Positions 7,963 to 17,197 are shown, numbered from the stretch's first letter. The stretch: DNA of 24,989 nt from PGYU01 sp964637845 (GCA_964637845.1 CAZWXI010000041.1:1-24989); one strand, 5' to 3'. The notes: generated by a model from the letters alone, not told the origin. Program-made: numbers and translations.

Positions 7963-8724
7963 ATGGAACGACCAAAAGAAAAGAAAGTCGAAAAGGGTTC
8001 TATTTTAAGAGCCGTTCCCTACGGTTTGATTGCTATTGCAGGGATTCTAATTGCAATAGTAATACTTACCTATTTCTCTCAAAAGTGGCAGTCAGAGCAG
8101 AAAATTGCCAATATATCCATCGATGGTAGCAATATATTAAGCGAGTCCGACATACTGATTATGCTTAAAGATTCTGTTCTGGGCAAAACTTATGCCGAGC
8201 TTGATATAGAGAGCATTAACAGACTTCTACTGGAAAATCCCTACATCGTAAAATCGCGAATTACAACCGATGCAAAGGGCAAACTCAAAGTCGAAGTAAG
8301 CGAGCGTAAGCCGATTGCTGTTCTCATTAAGCACGACGGGAACCTTGCATACAGCGATGAGACTGGATTCATCTTCCCTTATGTACCTCTTGAGACAACC
8401 GATAATATCCCGATAATCGGCAACCTTTATTCAAATGGACGATTGAATTCGAAGGCTCTCAAATCCGCTTTGAAAATTGTATCAGAGATGGCTTATGACG
8501 GGCGTGATGTAATTATTTCGAGAATCAACCATAAAAGCGGTGATTGTTTCGAAACCATTGCCTCGGACTATGGAGTAAAACTAATTATTGACGCCTCTCA
8601 TTCATTGGACGAACAGTTGAAAAAATACAAAAGATTTACATCAAGTAACGAGCGAACACTAATGTTGGCTGAGGTAAAATATCTCGATTTACGTTGGACT
8701 AATCGCCTTGTTGCAGGATATTGA
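7963..8724 (+). CDS. ftsQ: Cell division protein FtsQ
   Basis: A 253-residue bitopic inner-membrane protein of the divisome, linking FtsA/FtsZ to the FtsL-FtsB and FtsW-FtsI septal wall machinery. A short basic cytoplasmic tail (1-17) precedes one membrane helix (about 18-38). A POTRA domain follows at about 47-116 (IANISIDGSNILSESDI, then LLLENPYIVKSRITTD and VEVSERKPIAVL), and then the beta domain. The assignment rests on POTRA plus position directly before ftsA and ftsZ; sequence conservation in this family is low. The gap to ftsA is 30 bp. The ATG has no strong ribosome-binding site, as is common in this group. The murein genes (murC, ddl) usually found just upstream are absent. Confidence 0.88.
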   Translation: MERPKEKKVEKGSILRAVPYGLIAIAGILIAIVILTYFSQKWQSEQKIANISIDGSNILSESDILIMLKDSVLGKTYAELDIESINRLLLENPYIVKSRITTDAKGKLKVEVSERKPIAVLIKHDGNLAYSDETGFIFPYVPLETTDNIPIIGNLYSNGRLNSKALKSALKIVSEMAYDGRDVIISRINHKSGDCFETIASDYGVKLIIDASHSLDEQLKKYKRFTSSNERTLMLAEVKYLDLRWTNRLVAGY

Positions 8725-8754
8725 AAATTAAAAATTAAAAAAGAGAATTTAAAA

Positions 8755-10086
8755 ATGGCAAGTCATCAAAGAATAGCAGTCGGATTAGATATAGGCACCA
8801 CTAAGATATGTGCCATAGTTGCTTCGAAAGACTCTGAAAGTTCCAACTTAAACATACTTGGAATCGGAATTGCCGATAGCGAAGGGCTGAATCGGGGTGT
8901 AGTAACAAACATTGACAGAACAGTTACTTCCATAAAAAAAGTAATTCACGATGCAGAACAACAATCCGGCATTAAAATTCAAGATGTGGTAGTCGGTATA
9001 GCCGGCGACCACATAGAATCATTCCAATCAAGCGGCATCGTAGGGATTTCCTCTCCAACTAATGAAATATCCGCCAAAGACATCGAAAGACTTTTGGAAG
9101 AAACACGCAAGATCCCGATTTCAGCTGACAGGAAGATTATTCACATAATTCCCCAAGATTTTAAAATTGACGGACAAGACGGCATAATTGATCCCTTAGG
9201 TATGAGCGGCGTACGAATGGAGGCGAATGTTCACGTAGTCACGGGATTATCAACGGCGATTCAAAACTTGTATAGATGTGTCGAAAGAGCGGGATTAAAT
9301 ATCAAGGAACTTGTTCTTGAGCCTTTAGCAAGTAGTAAAGCCGTATTGACGGAAGAAGAAAAAGAGGTCGGTGTGGCTTTGGTGGACATCGGTGGGGGTA
9401 CAACTGACATCGCAATTTTCGAAGAGAATCTTGTAAGATATACATCGGTCATAGCTATTGCAGGAAAGCAAGTCACTGACGATGTGCGCCGCGGACTGAG
9501 TATAATTCAGCAGCAAGCAGAGCGAATCAAACGCGAATTCGGGCATGCATACGGGCCTTCAATCACAAAAGATGACGTAATAATGGTGCCGGGTATCGGC
9601 GGTAGAAATCCGAAAGAAATCACTAAAAACTACTTATGCAACATATTGCAACCGCGAATGGAAGAAATTTTGGAATTCGTTCAAGCTGATATCATAAAAT
9701 CGGGATTTGCCGATAGATTAGGTGCAGGCGTTGTAATTACAGGCGGGACATCTTTATTGCGGGGTACTGATGAATTGGCACAGTATATTTTGAATTTGCC
9801 TGTCAAAATAGGTATTCCGTACGGCTTCACGTATTCGGGTCTTGGTCCGGAAATTTCAAATCCGATGTATGCAACTTCCGTCGGACTTGTGTTGTGGGAT
9901 ATGGAAAAATTCGGTGGCTCGCCGATGCAGCACAAAATAAAAGATGAGCCGATCGCGGAAAATCAAACGGATAATCATGGAAAAGATAGTGAAAATCAAG
10001 AAATTGCAGACAAGCCAAAATCTCAAACAAAAGAGAAAGTTAAAAGTACATTTAAAAAAATTACAGATTATTTGAAAGAACTATAA
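8755..10086 (+). CDS. ftsA: Cell division protein FtsA
   Basis: A 443-residue actin-fold ATPase that tethers FtsZ filaments to the membrane and recruits later division proteins. Phosphate-1 motif GLDIGTTKICAIV (10-22), phosphate-2 motif ALVDIGGGTTDIAIF (208-222) and the adenosine motif near GVVITGGTSLLRG (about 324-336) are all present. The 1C subdomain lies between about residues 84 and 162. After a low-complexity charged linker (about 400-425), the protein ends in an amphipathic helix (KSTFKKITDYLKEL) that fits the membrane-targeting sequence. It lies 29 bp before ftsZ in one operon with ftsQ. Confidence 0.96.
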   Translation: MASHQRIAVGLDIGTTKICAIVASKDSESSNLNILGIGIADSEGLNRGVVTNIDRTVTSIKKVIHDAEQQSGIKIQDVVVGIAGDHIESFQSSGIVGISSPTNEISAKDIERLLEETRKIPISADRKIIHIIPQDFKIDGQDGIIDPLGMSGVRMEANVHVVTGLSTAIQNLYRCVERAGLNIKELVLEPLASSKAVLTEEEKEVGVALVDIGGGTTDIAIFEENLVRYTSVIAIAGKQVTDDVRRGLSIIQQQAERIKREFGHAYGPSITKDDVIMVPGIGGRNPKEITKNYLCNILQPRMEEILEFVQADIIKSGFADRLGAGVVITGGTSLLRGTDELAQYILNLPVKIGIPYGFTYSGLGPEISNPMYATSVGLVLWDMEKFGGSPMQHKIKDEPIAENQTDNHGKDSENQEIADKPKSQTKEKVKSTFKKITDYLKEL

Positions 10087-10115
10087 TTATTCATAAATTT
10101 TAAAGGGTTATTTTC

Positions 10116-11447
10116 ATGTCCGATAATACAATTATACCGATAGGTATTGACCTCAATAACCACGCCGGCGCCAAGATTCGAGTAATCGGCGTTGGTGGAG
10201 GTGGAGGAAATGCAATCAACAACATGATTTCAGCCGGGCTGACCGGTGTTGATTTCATAGCCGCAAATACAGATTCACAAGCACTTGACCACAATCTTGC
10301 TTACATCAAGATACAAATGGGCAAGGAAACAACTAAGGGACTTGGCGCTGGGGCTAATCCCCAAATCGGCGAAGCCGCCGCAGAAGAAAGCCTGAGCGAT
10401 ATCAGGGAATCACTACGTTCAAGCGACATGGTTTTCGTCACCGCCGGCATGGGTGGCGGAACAGGTACAGGTGCCGCACCAATCATTGCAAAAGCGGCAA
10501 AAGATTTGGGTGCTTTGGTAGTAGCGATAGTCACCAAACCATTCAATTGGGAGGGTGCCAAGCGTAACAAAGCCGCTGAGGAAGGTATAAGGAAATTAAA
10601 AGAAAATGTTGACGCTTTAATATCTATACCAAATCAAAGGCTACTCGAAATTATTGACGGACAAACACCATTCCATGAAGCATTTAAAAAGGTTGACAAC
10701 GTTCTACTGAATGCGACTAAAGGAATTTCGGATATTATCTCCCGCCATGGAGTTGTAAATGTTGACTTTGCCGACGTAAAGACTGTTATGTTGGGTATGG
10801 GTGATGCAATTATGGGTATTGGTATCGCAACGGGTGAAAATAGAGCCGAAAAAGCAACTTTGACTGCACTTAACTCACCATTACTCGACGGAATATCCAT
10901 CAAGGGCTCAAAGGGAGTGCTTGTAAATGTCACGGGTGGCGATGATATGACCATGATTGAAATTGGTCGTTCGGTTGCTCTCGTAGAGCAGGAAGCCGGT
11001 GAAGACGTAAATTTGATCCACGGAGTTGTCTGCGACCCGAGCATGAGAGACCAGTTAATGGTTACAGTTGTTGCCACGGGATTCAACAAAGAAGTAGGAC
11101 CCAAAGCAGAAGAAGTCAAACAGGAAGTTCCGAAAGTTAAAAAAGATATCGACAGGGTCGGAACAAATAGTAATAATGGCTCTATGCCAATTCCCTTCCC
11201 TAAGCCCACGAAACCGGAAATTTTTAGACCCAGTAACCCGATAAGAGGAATCTATCCGGGTGATAATTCGGGACGACAAAGTAATTTCCCTGAAAGACCG
11301 CGTGGTGAGAAAGAATTAAGAAGTTTTGACCAACCGGCTTTTATCAGACGCGGTGTTGAACTGACAATGAGCAATAGTAATACTATGGGCAATTACGAAT
11401 CAACTGAACGTGACATTAGGGTAAACAATGAAGCAGTAAATTTTTAG
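10116..11447 (+). CDS. ftsZ: Cell division protein FtsZ
   Basis: A 443-residue tubulin-fold GTPase that forms the cytokinetic Z-ring. The nucleotide-binding glycine loops IGVGGGGGNAINNMI (24-38) and GMGGGTGTGAAP (111-122), the RNKAAEEG segment (150-157) and the synergy-loop aspartates in NVDFADVK (215-222) are intact, so the polymer should hydrolyse GTP. The globular part ends near residue 330; a disordered linker rich in Pro, Asn and Lys follows. The C-terminus (ERDIRVNNEAVNF) does not obviously match the classic FtsA-binding peptide seen in many bacteria, although the upstream segment PAFIRRGVEL is the better candidate for that peptide (inference). AAAGGG upstream of the ATG serves as ribosome-binding site. 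The operon ends at the strong hairpin at 11469-11500. Confidence 0.97.
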   Translation: MSDNTIIPIGIDLNNHAGAKIRVIGVGGGGGNAINNMISAGLTGVDFIAANTDSQALDHNLAYIKIQMGKETTKGLGAGANPQIGEAAAEESLSDIRESLRSSDMVFVTAGMGGGTGTGAAPIIAKAAKDLGALVVAIVTKPFNWEGAKRNKAAEEGIRKLKENVDALISIPNQRLLEIIDGQTPFHEAFKKVDNVLLNATKGISDIISRHGVVNVDFADVKTVMLGMGDAIMGIGIATGENRAEKATLTALNSPLLDGISIKGSKGVLVNVTGGDDMTMIEIGRSVALVEQEAGEDVNLIHGVVCDPSMRDQLMVTVVATGFNKEVGPKAEEVKQEVPKVKKDIDRVGTNSNNGSMPIPFPKPTKPEIFRPSNPIRGIYPGDNSGRQSNFPERPRGEKELRSFDQPAFIRRGVELTMSNSNTMGNYESTERDIRVNNEAVNF

Positions 11448-11468
11448 ACTGATACATATTAGGCCATG

Positions 11469-11500
11469 AAAAAGTCCTGCTGGCCCCGGCAGGACTTTTT
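11469..11500. terminator. Bidirectional rho-independent terminator between ftsZ and fbaB
   Basis: AAAAAGTCCTGC (11469-11480), loop TGGCCCCG, GCAGGACTTTTT (11489-11500). The perfect GC-containing stem is flanked by A5 and T5, so it gives a U-run in both directions and can end both convergent genes. Confidence 0.88.
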
Positions 11501-11516
11501 ATTGAAAATCGAATAA

Positions 11517-12581
11517 TTAAGCAATTGTAACTTCATCAGTTAGATAAACATCTTGGATGGTGTTGAGTAATTTAACGCCTTCTTCCATAGATCTTTGGAA
11601 TGCCTTCCTACCGGAAATCAGCCCTTGCCCGCCTGCTCGTTTATTAATCACGGCTGTAAGTGTGGCTTCGGCAAAATCGTTAGTCCCCGAAGCACCACCA
11701 CTATTAATTAAACCGATTTTGCCCATATAGCAATTTGCAACTTGATATCGGCATAAATCAATCGGATGATCTGAGCTTAAATCGGTATAGATACGCTTGT
11801 CAAATTTACCGTATGCAGAGTCTCCAATGTTCAGTGCTTGAAATCCACCGTTATTTTCAGGTAATTTCTGTTTGATTATATCTGCCTGAATGGTAACTCC
11901 AAGGTGATTGGCTTGCCCTGTCAAGTCGGCGGATACATGATAGTCTTTGTCCTTTTTGAATGCGGGATTGCGTGTATAGCACCACAGTACAGTCGGCATT
12001 CCGAGTTCATGAGCCAATTGAAATGCCTCGGCAATTTCTACGATTTGACGGGAACTTTCGTCAGAACCGAAGTAAATCGTAGCGCCTACTGCCGCAGCTC
12101 CCATGTCGTATGCCTGTTCTATTCTGCCGAAGAGGACTTGGTCGAATTTATTCGGATAGGTCATCAATTCGTTATGATTGATTTTTACGAGAAAGGGAAT
12201 TTTATGGGCATATTTGCGCGCAACAATTCCTAACACACCAAAAGTAGAAGCTACGGCATTGCAAGCGCCTTCGATAGCGAGTTTGACAATATTTTCAGCA
12301 TCGAAGTATATTGGGTTTTTTGCAAAACTTGCTCCTGCTGAATGCTCAATTCCTTGGTCAACGGGCAAAATAGACATATAGCCGGTGTTGGCAAGTCTTC
12401 CGTGATTGTAAATCCATTGCAAATTCCCGATTGTCCGGTTATTGCGGTCGGAATTCATGAAAATTCTGTCAACAAAATCAGGCCCCGGAAGATTCAACTG
12501 CTGTCTTGCAATCTTCGGTTGGGAGAAATCCAATAGGTAATTGGCTTGAGAGCCTAAGTATTCGACAATCTTATCTATCAT
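11517..12581 (-). CDS. fbaB: Class I fructose-bisphosphate aldolase, DhnA/FbaB type
   Basis: A 354-residue cytoplasmic enzyme that cleaves or forms fructose 1,6-bisphosphate from glyceraldehyde-3-phosphate and dihydroxyacetone phosphate through a Schiff base. Long blocks agree with E. coli FbaB, which I recall at 350 residues: GYMSILPVDQGIEHSAGASF (68-87), AVGATIYFGSDES (164-176), YHVSADLTGQANHL (214-227), NCYMGKIGLINSGGASG (283-299) and INKRAGGQGLISGRKAF. The probable Schiff-base lysine is Lys237 in ADIIKQK. Both the length and the ends match the family. It is a single gene, convergent with ftsZ. The upstream spacer (12582-12717) holds no promoter I can call with confidence. Confidence 0.96.
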   Translation of the reverse strand: MIDKIVEYLGSQANYLLDFSQPKIARQQLNLPGPDFVDRIFMNSDRNNRTIGNLQWIYNHGRLANTGYMSILPVDQGIEHSAGASFAKNPIYFDAENIVKLAIEGACNAVASTFGVLGIVARKYAHKIPFLVKINHNELMTYPNKFDQVLFGRIEQAYDMGAAAVGATIYFGSDESSRQIVEIAEAFQLAHELGMPTVLWCYTRNPAFKKDKDYHVSADLTGQANHLGVTIQADIIKQKLPENNGGFQALNIGDSAYGKFDKRIYTDLSSDHPIDLCRYQVANCYMGKIGLINSGGASGTNDFAEATLTAVINKRAGGQGLISGRKAFQRSMEEGVKLLNTIQDVYLTDEVTIA

Positions 12582-12717
12582 AGTTTAAACCTTTGAGATA
12601 TGAATAAAAATATTTTTCCTACAATTTACGACTTATTTCGTTTATAAAGTATTATTTAATATATTAGCAATTGTTAATTTGCGAAAGTTTTTATTATTCT
12701 GAAATACTATCATTACA

Positions 12718-13959
12718 ATGACGTTCAAAACTACTTTTTTTATAATATTTTTTATAATATTTCTATTCAACATACAGTTGTCCATCGCTGATAGGTGCAG
12801 AGACTTTTTGCTGACCGATGGTGGCGAGCCTCTTGTTGATTTAGGGATTGACACAACAGGTAATTGGTGGGTAGTATCAGCTCCGTTTCATAGTAAATTT
12901 CGAATCACAATCAGCGGTATCGAATATAGTGTGCTTGACTCAATGACAAAGCCGGTTTTTTCACATGACGGACAAAATTGGGCTTTTTTCGGGTTTGATG
13001 TGGGAAGTTGGAAGTTATATACTCGTCATGATATCAGAGATTTCGGGACAATATCTCCCGGTGTGGTAAAATTTTCGACAATTTCAAATGAGTTGGTATG
13101 TTCAGTCTTCCGTGGTGATATTGAATATGTGAGCATTAAAGACAGAGAAATTCGTATAATGCACAGGATTGGCGATTTATTTGTAAGCCCGTGGGGCGAC
13201 AACTTTGCTTTTATGATAAGGAGGGGCAACTCTATCGTAGTAAACATTAATGGCAGAGAAAGCGATTTTTTTGACGAAATCTTCCCAACGGGTTTTAAAG
13301 GAAGTGGTGAATTTGTATATGCCGGGCGTAGGGGTAACGGTTGGCGAGTATATGCAAACAATAAAGATATTTCCACGGAATTCAAAGATGTACTTCAAAT
13401 AGTAATTAACCCTGCGGGCAATACGGTAGGAGTGCTGGTGCAGAATTTTAATTCCCGCTATCAGGGAGTGATGCTATCCGACGAGTATCGTGAGCCTCTT
13501 TACGGGATGCTTTATGACAGGGTTTGGAATTTAGTAGTTCATCCGTATCTCGCTCTGATTTCATACAATGCATCATATAATATGTCAAACTATGTGGTTT
13601 TCAGTACAAGCGAATATAGCGCGGGACTGTATCCGGGTCCTCCAAAATTCAGTTGGGATGGCGATGAGCTATATTTCATTGGTTGCGATATGGATTGCTT
13701 TGTAAATATTAACGGCAGACGATATACAATAAGAGGTGGTATAAGCCACGAAAGCCACATAGCGGTCGGTCCACGTACTAATACATTCGCTTACGGTTCA
13801 TCACTTCATTTGAACATGATAAATCTTGAAACGGGCGCTGTACATGCGGGCATGATGGTGGATTACTCAACTCCGGCAATATTCAACAGATTTAGCAACA
13901 GGTATGAATCTTTGGGAGTAATAAACGACCGTGTGTATTTGCTTACTTGCATGCCTTAA
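12718..13959 (+). CDS. Secreted protein of unknown function, probable beta-propeller
   Basis: I do not recognise this 413-residue protein as a named family. It begins with a long, very hydrophobic signal peptide (1-24, ending SIA before DRC), so it is exported. The rest is all-beta in character, with a recurring pattern of a Ser/Asn-Pro/His-x-Gly-Asp/Asn-x turn followed by an aromatic-rich strand pair. Examples are FSHDGQNWAFFGF, VSPWGDNFAFMIR, INPAGNTVGVLVQ and FSWDGDELYFIG. INGRES and INGRRYTI also recur. This resembles the blades of WD40-like / TolB-like beta-propellers. There is no T9SS tail and no lipobox. Six to seven blades would fit the length (inference). No Shine-Dalgarno precedes the ATG. 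The stop overlaps the stop of the convergent T9SS-tailed gene by 4 nt. Confidence 0.75.
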   Translation: MTFKTTFFIIFFIIFLFNIQLSIADRCRDFLLTDGGEPLVDLGIDTTGNWWVVSAPFHSKFRITISGIEYSVLDSMTKPVFSHDGQNWAFFGFDVGSWKLYTRHDIRDFGTISPGVVKFSTISNELVCSVFRGDIEYVSIKDREIRIMHRIGDLFVSPWGDNFAFMIRRGNSIVVNINGRESDFFDEIFPTGFKGSGEFVYAGRRGNGWRVYANNKDISTEFKDVLQIVINPAGNTVGVLVQNFNSRYQGVMLSDEYREPLYGMLYDRVWNLVVHPYLALISYNASYNMSNYVVFSTSEYSAGLYPGPPKFSWDGDELYFIGCDMDCFVNINGRRYTIRGGISHESHIAVGPRTNTFAYGSSLHLNMINLETGAVHAGMMVDYSTPAIFNRFSNRYESLGVINDRVYLLTCMP

Positions 13960-14624
13960 AACTTGATGAATTTGTGGTTTATTCGTTGCCCGTCGTTGCT
14001 CATAATTGCCACAATATACGCTCCGGTTGGTATTGATGCCAATTGTAAGTTTGTATCTCCGTTACCATGAGCTAATATTTTGCCCCCTGTATCACTTAAA
14101 TAAAAATACTTTACATTTTCAGTGAAATGAATGTAAGTCTGTGAAATTAAAACAAAATTGCAGTTTTGAACTTGGATAACTGAACTTATTTTGTCATAAA
14201 CTGTAAATTTGAAAAGCAAAGATATTTTTTCAGTTGGGTTATCGAGCTCGTAAAGTTCGAATTCAACTTCCAACTCACCGAAATTTCCATTTGGATAAGC
14301 ATGGCAGATTAATTTATTATTAAATGTCGGGTAAGTTTCCAAGAAGAAGGTCGCCTCGCTTATGTGAGTGTCATCATGGAACCCACTTGGACATGCAACC
14401 GAAGTTTCCCATAAAAACGGCAATTCGGTTAAGTATTTTTTGCTCCAACCAATATGCAAAATACTGTCGGTTAGGTTGATGACCTCAGCATAATCATACA
14501 TGTACAAAAAATCCGTTGTTTTGATTATTTCGAGCTTGGTCGGTTCCACACGGAAATTTTGCGTGCAGGCATAGTAGCTTAATGCTAAAAATATGATTAT
14601 GTAATATAGGATTTTAATAATCAT
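13956..14624 (-). CDS. Small secreted protein with T9SS C-terminal sorting domain
   Basis: A 222-residue exported protein. Residues 1-20 form a hydrophobic signal segment ending SYYAC; the Cys could in principle be a lipidation site, but the lipobox is poor, so ordinary cleavage is more likely. Residues about 22-160 are a beta-rich domain with Cys78 and Cys107 that I do not recognise. From about residue 168 the protein has a T9SS type A tail: YFYLSDTGGKILAHGNGDTN, LQLASIPTGAYIVAI and a KFIKF ending. Such tails send cargo through the type IX secretion system to the cell surface, which implies that the organism has that system elsewhere. It is the last gene of a leftward set, 21 bp after the LolC/E-like permease. 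Confidence 0.82.
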   Translation of the reverse strand: MIIKILYYIIIFLALSYYACTQNFRVEPTKLEIIKTTDFLYMYDYAEVINLTDSILHIGWSKKYLTELPFLWETSVACPSGFHDDTHISEATFFLETYPTFNNKLICHAYPNGNFGELEVEFELYELDNPTEKISLLFKFTVYDKISSVIQVQNCNFVLISQTYIHFTENVKYFYLSDTGGKILAHGNGDTNLQLASIPTGAYIVAIMSNDGQRINHKFIKF

Positions 14625-14645
14625 GAGAAAACCTTTGTAAAAAAA

Positions 14646-15872
14646 TCATTGAAATCTAATTGCTTTTAACGGAGTAATAGTGACGGCTATTGTTGCGGGA
14701 ATTATTGTAGCAAGCATAGCCAAAGTAAGCGAAACCGTCGTTACAAGTAAATAATGCTCTGCCACGATAGCAACCGGTAATTCATCTAAGAAATAAATTT
14801 CGCCTTTCAACTTGATTATGCCGAAAGTGGCTTGGAGTTTACATAGTATGTAAGCAAACGAAACTCCTATAAATGTCCCCAATACACCAATTGAGAATCC
14901 TCGACTAATAAAAGAAAGCAGCAAATCACGCTTTCTCATTCCGAGTGTTCTTAAAATTCCGATTGTATTGATTTTTTCCAGAATTGTGATTAGTAAGGTC
15001 GTAATAATATTTAAAACAGCAACGAGGGATATTAACCCCAACACAAGCGGAATAGGTTCTTTTTGCAATTCTATCCACGAAAATAGCGAGCCATGATAAT
15101 TGAAAATTGTAAATCCGAAATAGGGATACCTGAGGAACGCTTCTAAGGAATCAACAGCCTGAGGAGAGGCAAACATATCATAGAGCATGACTTTGTAAGA
15201 TGATGCTGTGCCTTCGGGCATGTCAAAAAGCTTAATCGCTCTACTGTACGGGATCAGTACCAAAACATCATCGAATTGCACCATTCCACTTTTGTAAATC
15301 GCTTTGACGGTGAAATTGTCAGCCTTCATACCGCCAAGGTTTAGCGCATAATTATCTCTCATTGTAAAAATCACGAGTTTATCGCCTATTCGAGCACCAA
15401 GTTTTTGAGATAGTCTTTCGCTGATTATAATTTCTTTGGCATCTTCGGAAGTAAAAGAATATTCACCCTCGATTATCAACTGCTCAAATCCCGTGACAGA
15501 TAATTCTGGTATTACGCCGTTTATAGTTACTCCGTCAATATGCATCGAAGAGCGTATAAGTCCCTCACGCTCAACAATCGGCTCTATGCTTTTAACTTCA
15601 TCAAAATTATGTTTAATGATAGCCATTGTATTCTCATAATCCGGTAAGGGCTCACGATTGAAAGATGTGATAATGATATGCGATGAAAATCTTTCGGCTG
15701 TTTGATGCAGTTTGCGGTCGAAACCTTCAAGAATGGAAAGTGATAAAATCAGCGCCATACAACCCAATACAACGCTCAACATTGCAACAATTTTCGTGAA
15801 ATTTAAAAATCGCTTTCTGCGAACGCCCGTTGATAATCTTGACGAAATTAGTCTGATAAGTGAATAATTCAT
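14646..15872 (-). CDS. FtsX-like ABC permease, LolC/LolE family
   Basis: A 408-residue inner-membrane permease of the MacB/FtsX fold. A basic N-terminus (RLSTGVRRKRFLNFTK) leads into the first membrane helix (about 25-48). A large periplasmic domain (about 50-265) and three further helices in the last 140 residues follow (VLGLISLVAVLNIITTLLIT, the GVLGTFIGVSFAYILC region and a C-terminal helix near LLVTTVSLTLAMLATIIPAT). This is the topology of LolC/LolE, which extract lipoproteins from the inner membrane for transfer to the outer membrane. The cognate ATPase (LolD-like) is not in this window, so the assignment is to the family, not to a proven lipoprotein exporter. It starts 10 bp after the acyl-CoA dehydrogenase stop, which suggests co-transcription. 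Confidence 0.88.
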   Translation of the reverse strand: MNYSLIRLISSRLSTGVRRKRFLNFTKIVAMLSVVLGCMALILSLSILEGFDRKLHQTAERFSSHIIITSFNREPLPDYENTMAIIKHNFDEVKSIEPIVEREGLIRSSMHIDGVTINGVIPELSVTGFEQLIIEGEYSFTSEDAKEIIISERLSQKLGARIGDKLVIFTMRDNYALNLGGMKADNFTVKAIYKSGMVQFDDVLVLIPYSRAIKLFDMPEGTASSYKVMLYDMFASPQAVDSLEAFLRYPYFGFTIFNYHGSLFSWIELQKEPIPLVLGLISLVAVLNIITTLLITILEKINTIGILRTLGMRKRDLLLSFISRGFSIGVLGTFIGVSFAYILCKLQATFGIIKLKGEIYFLDELPVAIVAEHYLLVTTVSLTLAMLATIIPATIAVTITPLKAIRFQ

Positions 15873-15882
15873 GCCAATATTA

Positions 15883-17031
15883 TTAGGAGTTTTTAATTAA
15901 TTCGCGAGCAATGACGATTTGCTGAATTTCAGACGTTCCTTCATAAATTTCGGTAACCTTGGCATCTCGCATCATCCGCTCGACCTGATAGTCACGCACA
16001 TAGCCATATCCGCCGTGTATTTGGACGGCTTCTCGGGTAACTTCGTTTGCAATTGTGGAAGCGAACAATTTAGCTTCGGAACTTTGCCGTATATGGTCCA
16101 TTTTATTGTCTCGCAACCATGCCGCTTTCAGGGTCAACAATCGAGCCGCATTGATTTTCATGGACATTTGAGCAAGTTTGGCTTGAATTAATTGATGCTC
16201 ACAAATAGGCACATCCATTGTTTTACGTTCTTTGGAATACTTCAGTGCGGCTTCGAAGGCTCCCTGAGCTATACCTACAGATTGAGCGGCTATACCGATT
16301 CTGCCGCCGTTAAGACCTTTCATCGCGATATAGAAGCCCTCGCCTACTTGCCCAATCAGTTGCTCATCTGTCAATCTGACGTTTGTCAAGCCCAATGAGC
16401 ATGTATCGGAGGCTCTCATTCCCATTTTATCTTCCTTTTTTGCGGGTTCAAAACCGGGCGTCCCCTTTGGTATAACAAATGCGGCAATGCCTTTGTGGCG
16501 GAGTTCGGGACTTGTCTGTGCAAAAACTATATAAGTATCAGCATTTTGTCCGGAAGATATCCAGTTTTTCATGCCGTTAAGCACCCATTCACTGCCTTCA
16601 CGAATAGCCAATGTATGCTGTTGGCGAGCATCGGAGCCGGCTTCGGGCTCACTCAGGCAATATGCACCAATTTGTCTGCCCTCAGCAAGCGGGCGTAGAA
16701 ATTTTTCCTTTTGCGCGTCGTTGCCGTAATTTTCCAGAATCCAACAAACGAGGGAATTTTGTACTGAAATGATGATGCTTGTTGCGGCATCAACTTTGGC
16801 GAATTCTTCCATAGCAAGCACATAACTTATAGCATCAAGTCCAGAGCCTCCCCAATCAGGCGATACCATCATTCCCAAGAAACCAAGTTCGCCGAGCTTC
16901 ATTAATATTTCTCGGGGATATTCGGCATTGATGTCTCTTTCGATTACTCCCGGCGCCATTTCCTCTCGTGCAAATTTTGCGGCTGTGTCTTGAATTTGAA
17001 TCTGTAATTTGCTAAATTCGAAACTTATCAT
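15883..17031 (-). CDS. Acyl-CoA dehydrogenase (short-chain / butyryl-CoA type)
   Basis: A 382-residue cytoplasmic flavoenzyme that oxidises acyl-CoA to 2-enoyl-CoA with FAD and passes electrons to electron-transfer flavoprotein. Signatures are AYCLSEPEAGSDA (123-135) and WISSGQNADTYIVFAQ (157-172) around the flavin, and VQIHGGYGYVRDYQVERMMRD (336-356). The catalytic base is Glu364 in IYEGTSEIQ (362-370), the position used by short- and medium-chain enzymes. Length is typical for the family. The physiological substrate (butyryl-CoA, branched acyl-CoA or other) cannot be decided from the sequence. It heads a leftward set with a LolC/E-like permease and a T9SS-tailed protein, with no obvious functional link. 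It is divergent from the DUF1573 gene. Confidence 0.95.
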   Translation of the reverse strand: MISFEFSKLQIQIQDTAAKFAREEMAPGVIERDINAEYPREILMKLGELGFLGMMVSPDWGGSGLDAISYVLAMEEFAKVDAATSIIISVQNSLVCWILENYGNDAQKEKFLRPLAEGRQIGAYCLSEPEAGSDARQQHTLAIREGSEWVLNGMKNWISSGQNADTYIVFAQTSPELRHKGIAAFVIPKGTPGFEPAKKEDKMGMRASDTCSLGLTNVRLTDEQLIGQVGEGFYIAMKGLNGGRIGIAAQSVGIAQGAFEAALKYSKERKTMDVPICEHQLIQAKLAQMSMKINAARLLTLKAAWLRDNKMDHIRQSSEAKLFASTIANEVTREAVQIHGGYGYVRDYQVERMMRDAKVTEIYEGTSEIQQIVIARELIKNS

Positions 17032-17166
17032 TCTGAACTCCTAAAAATTTTCAAGCATATTTTCAAAAAGTTAAATTTACACAAAAAAATCTGCATATGC
17101 AAGTAATTAAATAATAAACATAAGCTACAACTTTTTTTGGCTAAAACTGTCTTATATATTGTATCT

Positions 17167-17197
17167 TTTGTACAACGCAAAATATTCATTATTTTTG
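17167..17197 (+). promoter_or_regulatory. Bacteroidota-type promoter for the DUF1573 gene
   Basis: TTTG (17167-17170), a 19-bp spacer and TATTTTTG (17190-17197) match the TTTG / TAnnTTTG consensus. Transcription would begin near 17204, about 30 nt before the ATG, and the ribosome-binding site AAGGAG (17220-17225) follows. Confidence 0.65.

Noticed and set aside
10634..11209. 191-codon open frame opposite ftsZ
   Set aside because: Shadow of ftsZ codon use; Pro/Ser/Thr-rich and without recognisable motifs.
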